From NCBI GenBank assembly GCA_022844125.1, contig JALHMI010000018.1, positions 1 to 64,000 on the forward strand: a stretch of DNA of 64,000 nucleotides, given 5' to 3'. This DNA comes from Pirellulales bacterium. GTDB lineage: Bacteria; Planctomycetota; Planctomycetia; Pirellulales; PALSA-1355. The position numbers and the translations under genes are program-made. Positions 49,687 to 58,750 of the stretch are shown here, in pieces. Under the pieces are notes generated by a model, which searched no databases, was not told where the DNA came from, and was given only the letters and a program-made list of their open reading frames with translations. The number at the start of each line of letters is the position of its first letter. Position 1 is the first letter of the stretch.

Positions 49687-50790
49687 TCAACCCTCCGCTC
49701 CGCGCTCCGGTTCCTCTGTCGCGGGTTGTCCATCCGCGTGCACGGCCGGCTCGGTCATTTCAACCAGCTCTTCCGCATCGCGGAGCAGCTGCTCGTAGCA
49801 CTCGTCCCTCTCGGCCAACGTCAGGCCTCTTCGCTCGCAACGCTCACCGCGAAGGTTCACGGCTCGATCCACCAGATACAACGGCCTGCCACGTACCTGG
49901 TCATAGATCCGCACCACGTATTCCCCCAGCATGCTGATCCCCAGCGCGTTGATGGCACCAAAGAAGCTGGCCGTGAGGACCTCGGACGTCCAGCCCGGGA
50001 TGGCCAGGCTGGTGAACAGCTTGCAGAACAGCGTGAAGCAGGCCAGTCCCGCGAACACGCCCAGAGCCGCATATCCAATCAGCGTGAACACAAACAGCGG
50101 AAACGTCGAGAAAGAAAAGATCGCCGTCTTCGCCAGCCGCCACAGTCCGCGGATCGAGACGCGTGGCTTCTGGTCGTAGCGCGGCAACCGCCGCACGTTG
50201 ATTCCAATCTGCTTGAAGCCGACCCAGGCCCGCAATCCCGGCAGGTAGCGATCGCGATCGCCCAGCCGCAGAATCTCGTCGACCACGCGCGCGTCGATCA
50301 GGCTGAAGTTCCCCGCGTCGGTCGGCACGGGCGTGTCCGAAATCGCCCCCAGAAAACGGTGAAACCCCGCGAACAGGATTCGCTTCCAAAGCTGCTCCGG
50401 CCGCTCACGCCGCACGGCATACACCACGTCGTAGCCGGCTTGCCATTGCAACAACATCCGCTCCAGCGCCTCGGGCGCGTCCTGCATGTCGCTGTCGAGC
50501 AGGAACGTCACGTCGCCCGTCGCATGCGCGAGTCCCGCATGAACTGCCGCCTGATGGCCAAAGTTGCGTGAGAGGTGAATCACGCGGACGAAATCATGGT
50601 CGGCGGCCAGTTCATCGAGCAACTCGCCGCTGCCATCGTTCGAGCCATCATCGACAAACACGATCTCCTGTTGTGCGCCGCTGTTCTGAATGGCTCCCGA
50701 CACGCGGCGAAACAGCTCGGGAATCACCGCCGCTTCGTTGTAAACGGGTAGCACCGCCGTAATCAGCACGTCATTCAATTGGGGACGCAC
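49687..50790 (-). CDS. GT2 glycosyltransferase, polyprenyl-phosphate (DPM1/GtrB/ArnC-like)
   Basis: 367 residues from a GTG 50790 with GGAGG six bases upstream, overlapping the preceding stop. The GT2 core has ITAVLPVYNEAAVIPELFRR, EIVFVDDGSNDGSGELLDEL, LSRNFGHQAAVHAGLAHATG and LLDSDMQDAPEALERM; two C-terminal hydrophobic spans (FSTFPLFVFTLIGYAALGVF and the next) match the DPM1/GtrB group. It would load a sugar onto undecaprenyl phosphate for the operon's envelope genes. Confidence 0.85.
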   Translation of the reverse strand: MRPQLNDVLITAVLPVYNEAAVIPELFRRVSGAIQNSGAQQEIVFVDDGSNDGSGELLDELAADHDFVRVIHLSRNFGHQAAVHAGLAHATGDVTFLLDSDMQDAPEALERMLLQWQAGYDVVYAVRRERPEQLWKRILFAGFHRFLGAISDTPVPTDAGNFSLIDARVVDEILRLGDRDRYLPGLRAWVGFKQIGINVRRLPRYDQKPRVSIRGLWRLAKTAIFSFSTFPLFVFTLIGYAALGVFAGLACFTLFCKLFTSLAIPGWTSEVLTASFFGAINALGISMLGEYVVRIYDQVRGRPLYLVDRAVNLRGERCERRGLTLAERDECYEQLLRDAEELVEMTEPAVHADGQPATEEPERGAEG

Positions 50791-53027
50791 GTCACACCTC
50801 CAGCCGCGCGAGAGCGGCACGAGTTTGCCGCGGTCAAGCTGACCGCGACGGTTAAGAACCCCAGCCCAAGCATCGCCAGCCAACCGCCCACGCGCCGGGC
50901 GCGCGGACGGAACTCCAGCCGAACTAGATGCTTTCCAGGCTCGATCGCACAACCCAGGAAGTCGCCGTTCACACGCACGATCGGCGCCCGTTGCCCGCCG
51001 GCCACGGCCGTCCAGCCTGAGTCGAAACTTTCGGTCGTCGCCAGCACTTGCCGCGCAGGTGCGGTGACTTCGATCTCGATCACGCCCGGCCCGTCGCTGA
51101 CCACGACTGCCGTGCCCGGCTCTGATGGTGGCAACTGCTGCTCCGGCGCACACACGGCTGCGTGCCAGTCGAGACTCCCAACGCGGGGCAGTTCGCTTGC
51201 GGGCAGCGCTTGTGTAACGAGTCGCACCCTCGGCGCGCTCGGCGCGATGCGTTTCCACTCGTGAGGTGTAGCTGCTCCGTCGCCGGCGCGTTCAAGCTGC
51301 CAGGCCACGCCGGCCATGGCCAGCACACCGGGCTCCGCATAGTCAAGCTGCTTCGCCGGTTCGAGGCCCGCGTAGCCGTCCACACGCTGGATACCGGCCA
51401 GCAGCATCCGGTCGCCAGTGCGGAGTCTATTCGGCGCGTCCGGCGCGGCCACACGCTCGCCTGCAAACTCCGGCGGACGTGGAATTGCGGCGACATACGT
51501 GTGCAGGTCCGCAGTGCGCCCCACGATCGAGTAGCTCAGGCCATAGGCGCCCAGGTCCGCGGCCATGAACAGCGCCAAGATCGCCACGCCGCCGCGCGAT
51601 CCTCGTTCGACGAGCATCACGCTCAGCACGCCCATCGCAATCAGTGCGGGCCCGCTCCACACGAGCAATGGGCTGGCCACGTGGTCCGTCCACAAAAGTG
51701 GGCCCACCAGCGCCACTGCCGTGGATACCAGCAGCAAGATCAACAGCGGCCTGGTTGAGCGATGGCTACCCGCAGTTTCATTTGATTCTTGTTGGGCAAA
51801 CAGCATCGCCGCGCCTACTGCCGCCAGCGCCGCCAGGCACAACTGCACCAGCACGATCGCCCGGCAGGGGAAGCGGAATCGACTCACCAGCGGCAGCCAG
51901 GCTTGCAGCCGATAGAGCCCGCCGAACTCACCCGCCGCCAGCAGCAGCGACACAATCACGCCGACCAGCAGCGCCCGCACGAGCGGCCGAAAATTGCCCC
52001 ACTCTGAGCGCCGCGTGAAGAGCCACACAACGAGCACCAGCGGCACGGCCCCGAGATACAAACCCAGTTCATGCGTGTTCTGTCCCACCACGCGTTTCTC
52101 AAACAGATAGGGCGCGACCAGTTGCACCAGGTTCAATGGGTGCAGCGAGCCCGTGTTGGCGAACTCACTGCTGGCCGTCTGCCGGACCGACTCGCTCAGC
52201 AAATGCCAGGTCGGAATCCACTGCACCGCGCCGATCAGAATGCCCGCCACTATGGCCAAGGCAACGTTCGCCAACTGCGCGATATGCACGCCGCGGGTGA
52301 TCACCAGGTACAACATGAACCCCGCCTCGGCCAACAGCGAAAACCACACGTACTGCGGGTATCCGAGCAACAGCTGCGACGCCGTCAGCAAACCAATCGC
52401 AACGACCGCGAGCGGCCGTGCACTAGCCCGAAGCGCGATAGTAGCCCGAAGCGCGAGCGAGGGTACCCCGCCGCCAGGCTCCCCACTGGCCGCTTCGCCA
52501 GTTGTCTTGTCCAGCGCGATTTCCATCGCCCACAGTAACCACGGCAAGTGCGCCACCACCGCAATCGCGTTGGGATGAATGAAATGCAACAGCGCGAACC
52601 CGCCGAATGTGAATGCTGTTGCTCCCACCAGCGCCGCGTCCCGCCGGCCAATCAGCCGCCGCAACAGTAGGTACATACCCGCAAAGAGTAACGGGTAGCT
52701 CGACAGTACCTCGATGTTGAAAGCCGCTCCCAGCGGCAATATGCGATACAAGATCCAGTGCCAGGGGTGATAGCCACCAAGCTGCCCTTCTCCTGCGAGA
52801 TAGAACCCGCCGTACAGGCTGGGCATCCAGTCGAACGATTCGCCTGCGGCAAGCTGCCGGGCGTAGAAGTCGCGTACGGGCAGATGGAATTCGCCAAGGT
52901 CGTCAGCCACGTAGACCTGCCGCGCAAAAAACGGCGTCGCGAGCGCTGCCAACAGCAGTGTCGCCGCCAGCAGCAACCAGCCGCTTGTCGTTCGCTCGCG
53001 CGAAGCGTTTTTAGTCAGCAGGTTCAT
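50775..53027 (-). CDS. YfhO-like polytopic membrane protein (probable GT-C glycosyltransferase)
   Basis: 750 residues from ATG 53027, overlapping the DUF362 stop (ATGA). About 11-12 hydrophobic segments, with an extracytoplasmic loop after the first span (ARQVYVADDLGEFHLPVRDF, GESFDWMPSLYGGFYLAGEG) and a large C-terminal soluble part (EPGKHLVRLEFRPRARRVGG), as in the YfhO family, which adds sugars to envelope polymers in other bacteria. It precedes the GT2 gene, so the GT2 probably makes its sugar donor. Confidence 0.75.
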   Translation of the reverse strand: MNLLTKNASRERTTSGWLLLAATLLLAALATPFFARQVYVADDLGEFHLPVRDFYARQLAAGESFDWMPSLYGGFYLAGEGQLGGYHPWHWILYRILPLGAAFNIEVLSSYPLLFAGMYLLLRRLIGRRDAALVGATAFTFGGFALLHFIHPNAIAVVAHLPWLLWAMEIALDKTTGEAASGEPGGGVPSLALRATIALRASARPLAVVAIGLLTASQLLLGYPQYVWFSLLAEAGFMLYLVITRGVHIAQLANVALAIVAGILIGAVQWIPTWHLLSESVRQTASSEFANTGSLHPLNLVQLVAPYLFEKRVVGQNTHELGLYLGAVPLVLVVWLFTRRSEWGNFRPLVRALLVGVIVSLLLAAGEFGGLYRLQAWLPLVSRFRFPCRAIVLVQLCLAALAAVGAAMLFAQQESNETAGSHRSTRPLLILLLVSTAVALVGPLLWTDHVASPLLVWSGPALIAMGVLSVMLVERGSRGGVAILALFMAADLGAYGLSYSIVGRTADLHTYVAAIPRPPEFAGERVAAPDAPNRLRTGDRMLLAGIQRVDGYAGLEPAKQLDYAEPGVLAMAGVAWQLERAGDGAATPHEWKRIAPSAPRVRLVTQALPASELPRVGSLDWHAAVCAPEQQLPPSEPGTAVVVSDGPGVIEIEVTAPARQVLATTESFDSGWTAVAGGQRAPIVRVNGDFLGCAIEPGKHLVRLEFRPRARRVGGWLAMLGLGFLTVAVSLTAANSCRSRAAGGVTCVPN

Positions 53028-54064
53028 GTCACCAGCACGCCGCGCCGCCGCAGTCCGCGTAACTGCGGGGCGTCGATCAATGTGAAAGGGTTCTCGACGT
53101 CGCGCCACCGCTCGCCGCGCTGGCCGATCAGACCATCGCCAATCGGTCCCAGACGTCCGCCAGCCAGGTTCAAATACTCGATCTTCGAGGGTTCAAAGCC
53201 CATGATTCGGCCCAGTGTGGCATCCACCGCCGTGTTGTTCGTGCCAACCAGGATCAAGCCCATCGGCTTGGCGCTCCCCATGATTGGGCCATCCCCCTCC
53301 ATGGCCAGGATGCCGTCGACCACACTGATCGTCTTGGGGAGCGTCGCGTTGATGTCGTAGATCGACTGCGGGATGCCGGCGTAGTGCAGCACGTTCTTGG
53401 GCCAGCCGTACTTGATGCCAGGAATCACGCCGTACAGGTTCTTGAGCGCGCCGGTATAGCCGACCCAGTGATGTGTCTTCATCTTGGGAAGCGAGACGAT
53501 CAGATCGGCTTCCAGCACTTCGCGCGGAAAATGAAACCCGTCGAGCACGGTTGCCCGGCCGGCATTCTTGATCCAGCCGGTCTGGCTGTAGTTCAGGTCG
53601 ACGAACCGCAGGCCCGCCTCATCGAGTGCGTCCTGCATGCCCGATTCGACCAGGGCCATCTCGGTGTCGCGCATGTGGCCGGGCCCTTCGCCCACCACGA
53701 CCTCTGCGCCAAAGTTGCGAAACACGTTTGCCACCGCCACCACGACGGCCGGGTGCGTCGTCATCTGCGGACACTTTTTTGTCGGCTCGACCAGGTTCGG
53801 CTTCAGCAGCACTTTGCGGCCGCGAATCAGCGCGTGGTCGAAGCCAGTGGCCGTGAGCCCGTCGCGAATTGTCTGTTCGAGCGGGCCGTCGTACCGCTGG
53901 TTGCGCGCGATGAACACACTGGCCTTGTCGGCCCAGGCTCGTCGCAACAGCGGCACGCCCACCGCGGCTGCTGCTGCAGCGCCCACGCCCACCAATAATG
54001 CCCGGCGATCGAACTGACCATCCTGTTGCGTTTCGGGTTTCCTTTCCGGGGCGAGCGTGCTCAT
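53024..54064 (-). CDS. DUF362 protein with Tat-like signal
   Basis: 346 residues from ATG 54064, overlapping the previous stop. An RR-type signal (FDRRALLVGVGAAAAAAVGV) precedes a DUF362 domain: VLLKPNLVEPTKKCPQMTTH, VVVGEGPGHMRDTEMALVES, SLPKMKTHHWVGYTGALKNL and YGVIPGIKYGWPKNVLHY. DUF362 proteins often lie with iron-sulphur domains; no ferredoxin motif is seen here. The role is unknown, possibly redox or envelope-related. Confidence 0.8.
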   Translation of the reverse strand: MSTLAPERKPETQQDGQFDRRALLVGVGAAAAAAVGVPLLRRAWADKASVFIARNQRYDGPLEQTIRDGLTATGFDHALIRGRKVLLKPNLVEPTKKCPQMTTHPAVVVAVANVFRNFGAEVVVGEGPGHMRDTEMALVESGMQDALDEAGLRFVDLNYSQTGWIKNAGRATVLDGFHFPREVLEADLIVSLPKMKTHHWVGYTGALKNLYGVIPGIKYGWPKNVLHYAGIPQSIYDINATLPKTISVVDGILAMEGDGPIMGSAKPMGLILVGTNNTAVDATLGRIMGFEPSKIEYLNLAGGRLGPIGDGLIGQRGERWRDVENPFTLIDAPQLRGLRRRGVLVT

Positions 54065-54972
54065 ACGCCGACCTCCACTGCCGATGTCGGCGCCGCATCC
54101 CAATTGCCGGATACCAGCGGACAGTCCGGCCCCAGTGCCGCCAGCGCAATCAATCCCAGCTTGTAGCTCGACGCATCGCGCGCGAGCGTGCGATCGGCCG
54201 CCGCTCGCAGCCACGCGTTCGCTTTGTCGGGATACGCCCCGCGAGCCGCCAGTCCCAGCAGGCCGTAGCTCAGGGAAGCCGTCGTCGTGCGATCATTCAG
54301 TTCTCGCTGCAAGTACTCCGCCGAGCGGCCGATCCGGTCCGTCGTGTCCGCTTGATTGCCAAGCGCGAGCAGTGCGAGACCGGTCGGTTGCAGATGCGGC
54401 CGCAGCGCCTGGCCAAACACGATCGTGTTGCCATAGTTGCAGCCGCCGTCGGGCAGCAGCCGATTCTCCAGCATGGCTGTGGCTTCGCGTGCTCGCGGGG
54501 AGTCGCCTCGGCCGGTGAGTCGCAGCGCGAGCAGCGCCAGCGACGTCGGCTCGACCCAAGAATGCGTCCCCACAACCCAGGGCCAGCCGCGCAAGTGAAC
54601 GTCGTGTCCTTCCCACTGAACAATGTCGCCCGAGTCGCCCGCAACGCCGAGTAGCCAGTCGCGGCCGCGCTCGTATGCCAGCACGTAGGCGGGATCGAAA
54701 CCCTGGCTCGACTGCGCCGCGCGCCAGGCCAGGATTGCCCAGGCCGTTGGCCAGCCGGGCAGGGCATGCACCCGATCAATGCCTAAACTGCCGTCTTTGC
54801 GCTGCATCTCCAGCAGTCGTTCGGTGAGGCGCCGCGCTCGCTCGATTCGCCCGTGTGCCAGGAGCGCGAGCGCCGCAACGGCCGTGGGCTCGGTGGCTGC
54901 GGGCGCGCCTGCCTGATAGCCGCAAACGTCGCTCGCGGCGAGCCGATCCAGGACGACTTCGAGGTAACTCAT
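54061..54972 (-). CDS. Terpene-cyclase/prenyltransferase-repeat protein
   Basis: 303 residues from ATG 54972. It has repeated alpha-hairpin motifs of the squalene-hopene cyclase/prenyltransferase type with a Gly-rich turn: LEMQRKDGSLGIDRVHALPG, AWRAAQSSQ...AYERGRDWLL, MLENRLLPDGGCNYGNTIVF and LQRELNDRTTTASLSYGLLG. The DxDD catalytic motif of hopene cyclases is absent, so it may only use the toroid fold as a binding scaffold. First gene of a four-gene operon with DUF362, YfhO-like and GT2 genes. Confidence 0.65.
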   Translation of the reverse strand: MSYLEVVLDRLAASDVCGYQAGAPAATEPTAVAALALLAHGRIERARRLTERLLEMQRKDGSLGIDRVHALPGWPTAWAILAWRAAQSSQGFDPAYVLAYERGRDWLLGVAGDSGDIVQWEGHDVHLRGWPWVVGTHSWVEPTSLALLALRLTGRGDSPRAREATAMLENRLLPDGGCNYGNTIVFGQALRPHLQPTGLALLALGNQADTTDRIGRSAEYLQRELNDRTTTASLSYGLLGLAARGAYPDKANAWLRAAADRTLARDASSYKLGLIALAALGPDCPLVSGNWDAAPTSAVEVGV

Positions 54973-55258
54973 GCGATCGGTCCGATCGTCGCAAGCGGTG
55001 CAGGCGGGGGAGGCGAGGCGGGCAGGCACGAGCAAGCGCTCGTGCGGGTCATCGAAAAGATACCACCGGCAGGCAGCCCACTGGCCGCGCATGCTTTGCC
55101 ATTCCGCAGAGTTTCACAAGCAGCGGTCAGCCTGTAGCGGTTGTAACGGTGCCATGCTGCGCGCGCTAGCGCGCGAATCTGTGCGGCACTCGCGGGCCCT
55201 TTTGGCCTACGCTTATTAACCGCCATCTGAATCCCCGCGCACACCGTTCGCAACTGCC

Positions 55259-56929
55259 ATGACCGCTGTGGCCGAGACCCCCGCCGCCGTCCTCCATCCA
55301 ACGCGTTGCCGGGCAGGGGCCCGCTTGCCGTTGCTGGCCGCCATTGCTTTTCTGCTCGGCGTAGCGGTATTTTTTCGGGTCTGGCAGCTACCAAATGTGC
55401 CGGGCGTCAACGGTGATGAGGCCTGGAGCGGCGTGCAAGCCGCGCGACTCGTCAGCGGCGAGCCGATTGCCTGGCGCACGCCGAGCGGCAATCCGGTGAA
55501 CGTGCTGTTCCTGCTGCCGCTGGCGGCGCTGCACACGGTATGTTCGCCGTCGTTCGCGTTGTTGCGGTCAGTGGCTGTGATCAGCGGACTGGGGGCGATT
55601 GCCGTGAACTGCTGGCTCTGCCGCCGCGCCTACGATAAGCCAACGGCCGTGGTCTCGACGCTACTTGTGGCGCTGCTGCCGATCAATCTTGCTTACAGCC
55701 GTTTTGCCTGGGATTCCAGCCAGACGCTGCTGTTCACGCTGCCGGTCATGTACCTGCCGCTGATCTGGATTCGGCGCTGGCCCAGTTCGCGCGGTTGGCT
55801 GGTGGGCGGAGCCGTCGGGTTCGCCGCGGCCGCGGTCGTGCACCCCACGAACATCTTCACAGCGCCGCTGGTGGCCGTGCCGATCGTTTACGCCCGCCGC
55901 CGCTGGATCATAGCCCGTCTGCGTGGCACCGCGATTTCTAACCGACCCATCGCATTGATCGGACTCGTCCTGGCTAGTGCGCTGCTGACTTACTTGGGCT
56001 GGATTCTGGTGACGCAGTTTGCCGCACGAATCCCGCAGCCTGGGCAGCTTTTTGACTTTCTGGGGCGGTACTTGCGGCTCCTCTCCGGCGCCACAACTTA
56101 CGAATACATCACCGCCGCGGCCGCGGCGGGCGGTCTTATCGGCTCGATTCCGCAGTTCGTCAACCTGCTAATGTTGCTCCTCGCCACGCTCGCCTTCGCT
56201 GGTTGGTTCCAGAGACTCAGTCACGTGGAGGACGACGTCGACGTGTGCCTCGTCGCGGGTTGGTTGTTGGTCACGTTCGGCTTCGCGCTCGTCGCAGGCC
56301 CGCAGGCGCTGGCACCGCATTTGGAACGCTATGGCATCTGCCTCGTCGCGCCCGCGGTGCTTGTGCTCGCCCGCGGACTCTGCTGGTGGATCGAGCCGGC
56401 GCGCAGTCACCATCGACTCGCGAGGCTCGCGCTCTTGTCGGTCGCCTACTGCTTCGCGGTCTCGTTCGCGCTGGCCTACTTTCATGCGATGCATGTCACC
56501 GGCGGTCTGTCACACCGCGCGTTTCGCACGGCAGCCACAGAACCCAAGCAAGCCGCTCTGGCGCGAATCCTGGCGCAGCAAGCACCTGGCACACACACCG
56601 AGATCATTGCCCGCGAGTGGTGGCTGTACTGGCCGCTGGCGTATTTGGCCTGTGGCGAAGGCCACGTCCGCGTGAGCGGCCTCGACGGGCCTTGGGATGC
56701 AGGCGCACTCGCCAGGCAGGAACCGCATGACGTAGACACCGCCACCTGGCACGTGGAGTTTGCCAACACCTGGGCCGAAGCGATGCTCGTTTATCGGCTG
56801 CAACAACGCGGCGAATTTCAGGGGCGGCAGTTCATCACCGACTACGCCGGAAACCCGCTGATTTCGCTGGTTCGCGTGGGCTCCGCCGGAGAGAAAAAAA
56901 TTTCGGCCAGACAATTTGACAAGCGCTGA
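55259..56929 (+). CDS. GT-C glycosyltransferase (ArnT/PMT-like)
   Basis: 556 residues, about 11 hydrophobic segments. An acidic motif in the first external loop (NVPGVNGDEAWSGVQAARLV) is the DE-type catalytic motif of the GT39/GT83 families, which transfer sugars from polyprenyl phosphates. The rest includes PLIWIRRWPSSRGWLVGGAV and a soluble C-terminus. It is divergent from the terpene-cyclase-repeat operon and probably belongs to the same envelope pathway. Confidence 0.75.
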   Translation: MTAVAETPAAVLHPTRCRAGARLPLLAAIAFLLGVAVFFRVWQLPNVPGVNGDEAWSGVQAARLVSGEPIAWRTPSGNPVNVLFLLPLAALHTVCSPSFALLRSVAVISGLGAIAVNCWLCRRAYDKPTAVVSTLLVALLPINLAYSRFAWDSSQTLLFTLPVMYLPLIWIRRWPSSRGWLVGGAVGFAAAAVVHPTNIFTAPLVAVPIVYARRRWIIARLRGTAISNRPIALIGLVLASALLTYLGWILVTQFAARIPQPGQLFDFLGRYLRLLSGATTYEYITAAAAAGGLIGSIPQFVNLLMLLLATLAFAGWFQRLSHVEDDVDVCLVAGWLLVTFGFALVAGPQALAPHLERYGICLVAPAVLVLARGLCWWIEPARSHHRLARLALLSVAYCFAVSFALAYFHAMHVTGGLSHRAFRTAATEPKQAALARILAQQAPGTHTEIIAREWWLYWPLAYLACGEGHVRVSGLDGPWDAGALARQEPHDVDTATWHVEFANTWAEAMLVYRLQQRGEFQGRQFITDYAGNPLISLVRVGSAGEKKISARQFDKR

Positions 56930-57474
56930 AGTCGACCTAGTTTTCAGTACAGACGGGCGAAGCGAGTGCGGAGCCCGTCGAGATGTCCCTCGTGGACGTC
57001 GAAACGCAAGTACCCGTCAAACATCGGCCGGATTCCCGGCAGCAAAATTCGTTGCTCGTGAATCTGGCAGGTATTGCCGGTGCTTACGTGGGAGGCCTGC
57101 ACAGCCTCTTCATCCTCGAGAAGGGCAAACCGGTCGCGAGGCCGGGACGCAAAGCCGTGGACCACGATCGCCCAATTAAGCGACGTGGCAGCCTGGTTAC
57201 CGAAGGGATGACTGTTTGTCACGCGCGCCACAAGCGTTCACGGTGACGTGCACCGTGCTCGGTTGAGACGTGCGTGACAGTAACAATCACCTCGGCTTGT
57301 TTCGCCTTCGGGCGCACTCAAGCCGGTTTATGTCTCGCTTGGGGAGGCAGTTCGTTTACACGTTGGGGAACCGTCGATCGAGAGTTGCAGGCGTGATCGA
57401 CTAACACCCCGCTGACAATTTTCGGCCGTACCTACTCGCTTGTTAGGGGCGAGCGGCCGCAACCGGAGGATTCC
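56930..57474. other. Intergenic region upstream of the Flp pilin gene
   Basis: About 545 bp. Open frames exist on both strands (for example 56944-57231 minus, ending DGLRTRFARLY) but none has a ribosome site or recognisable motif. The last part probably holds the pilin promoter, which I cannot define. Confidence 0.4.
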
Positions 57475-57651
57475 ATGAAGAACCTTGCTAAGAAGTTGCA
57501 ACGTTTCCTCGTTTCGGAAGATGGCCCCACGGCTGTCGAATACGCCGTGATGCTCGCGCTGATCATCGTCGTCTGTTTGACCGCGATTAACTCGCTCGGT
57601 TCGAACGCCAGGACGACCTTCAGCAACGTTTCGCAGTCGATCGGCAGCTAG
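57475..57651 (+). CDS. flp: Flp/Fap-type pilin (Tad pilus)
   Basis: 58 residues, ATG with GGAGG five bases upstream. After a short basic leader, the processing site G|PTAVEYAVMLALIIVV shows the Gly (17), the Glu at +5 (residue 22) and the following hydrophobic helix of Flp pilins. It is the structural subunit of the tight-adherence pilus, cleaved by the prepilin peptidase encoded next. It is followed by its own terminator, suggesting higher expression than the machinery genes. Confidence 0.9.
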   Translation: MKNLAKKLQRFLVSEDGPTAVEYAVMLALIIVVCLTAINSLGSNARTTFSNVSQSIGS

Positions 57652-57685
57652 CGCCCTCGGCGGCAAACGTCCCACCAGAACCTCG

Positions 57686-57722
57686 CCCTCGGCTTGCCCC
57701 CCGTGCAAGCCGAGGGTTTTTT
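57686..57722 (+). terminator. Rho-independent terminator after flp
   Basis: CCCTCGGCTTGC / GCAAGCCGAGGG with a 7-base loop and T6, 34 bp after the pilin stop. Confidence 0.85.
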
Positions 57723-57862
57723 GTTTCGCGCCGTCTTGCTGCCCGTTTCCCCGCCAGAAACAAGCTAGTGTTTAAGTAGCTGAGGCCACGGCGCAAGCTT
57801 TGGCCCCCACCAACTTCCCGAGTGACCCCCTCGCTTAATTCCGCTGCGAAAGGATTGGAGAC

Positions 57863-58426
57863 ATGTTCGACAGCACCGCCCTTGGTGAACACTTGCAAGA
57901 CAACTGGCGCTTCTGGTTTGTCACGATCACCCTGATCGTCGCCGCCGTGATTGACGGCTACAAACTCAAGGTGCCCAACTGGCTCACCTTCCCGTTCATC
58001 CTCAGCGGGCTTGTCGTCGGACTGCTCACCGGCGGCTGGGCCGGCCTGGGCTATGCCTTCCTCGGCATGCTCGTCGGTCTCGCGTTGCTGCTCCCCGCCT
58101 ATGCCATCGGAGGCATGGGCGCTGGCGACGTCAAACTGCTGGCCGGCGTTGGCGCCTGGATCGGCACCATGGACACGCTCTACGCCTTCTGCGTCTCGGC
58201 CGTTGTGGGCGGCGTCATTGCCATCCTGATGGTCCTCTACCGCCGCGACTGGAAGAAGCACTACTACCAATTCCTCGCAATCTGGACCGAAGTGGTCACG
58301 ATTCGCGATCCTGAACAACTTTCGACAATCGCCGCCGAACGCAAGAGCACGATGTTGCTCCTGCCGTACGGAATTCCGATCGCTATCGGCACCATCGCCT
58401 ACTTTGCGTTCGCGGGCTTGCTGTAA
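57863..58426 (+). CDS. cpaA: Prepilin peptidase CpaA/TadV
   Basis: 187 residues. Catalytic Asp31 in AAVIDGYKLKVPNWLT and Asp89 in the GxGD motif GGMGAGDVKLLAG show the type-IV leader peptidase fold with six membrane segments. It processes the Flp pilin precursor. The C-terminal 60 residues are a longer soluble loop than in short CpaA proteins. Confidence 0.9.
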   Translation: MFDSTALGEHLQDNWRFWFVTITLIVAAVIDGYKLKVPNWLTFPFILSGLVVGLLTGGWAGLGYAFLGMLVGLALLLPAYAIGGMGAGDVKLLAGVGAWIGTMDTLYAFCVSAVVGGVIAILMVLYRRDWKKHYYQFLAIWTEVVTIRDPEQLSTIAAERKSTMLLLPYGIPIAIGTIAYFAFAGLL

Positions 58427-58750
58427 CAGATTTGTCGGTTTCGATGCGCGCGACTGCCAGCATCGCTGGCCGCCCACCTGTGCGCAGGGGGCGTGCAAGA
58501 TTGCGATGCGCGGCACGCGCTCGCGTCGAAAACCGTTACAGCCAAACGAGATGATGGTCGCCGCGCCGCTTGAAAGCCCCGACGCGGATGAGACTTTACG
58601 CGGCTTTTTCTGAAGTTTACGCCCCGCGGACGCCAATCTTCCATATGAAACGATGAAGCGGGCTGATTCGGTTGCGCGCGCCTTTGCCGGCACGCACTGC
58701 AATCGCCCAGTCTGCTAGCGGTTTCTGCGGCCGGACGTCTGGAGAGGTTC
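58427..58750. other. Gap between cpaA and cpaB
   Basis: About 324 bp. No gene or clear regulatory motif seen; a GGAGAGG ribosome site for cpaB lies at its end, and the region may hold a second promoter for the pilus genes. Confidence 0.4.

Noticed and set aside
56944-57231. 95-residue minus-strand frame in the gap before the pilin gene
   Set aside because: Reads like a natural protein in places but starts with GTG without a ribosome site, overlaps equally long plus-strand frames and matches no family I know.
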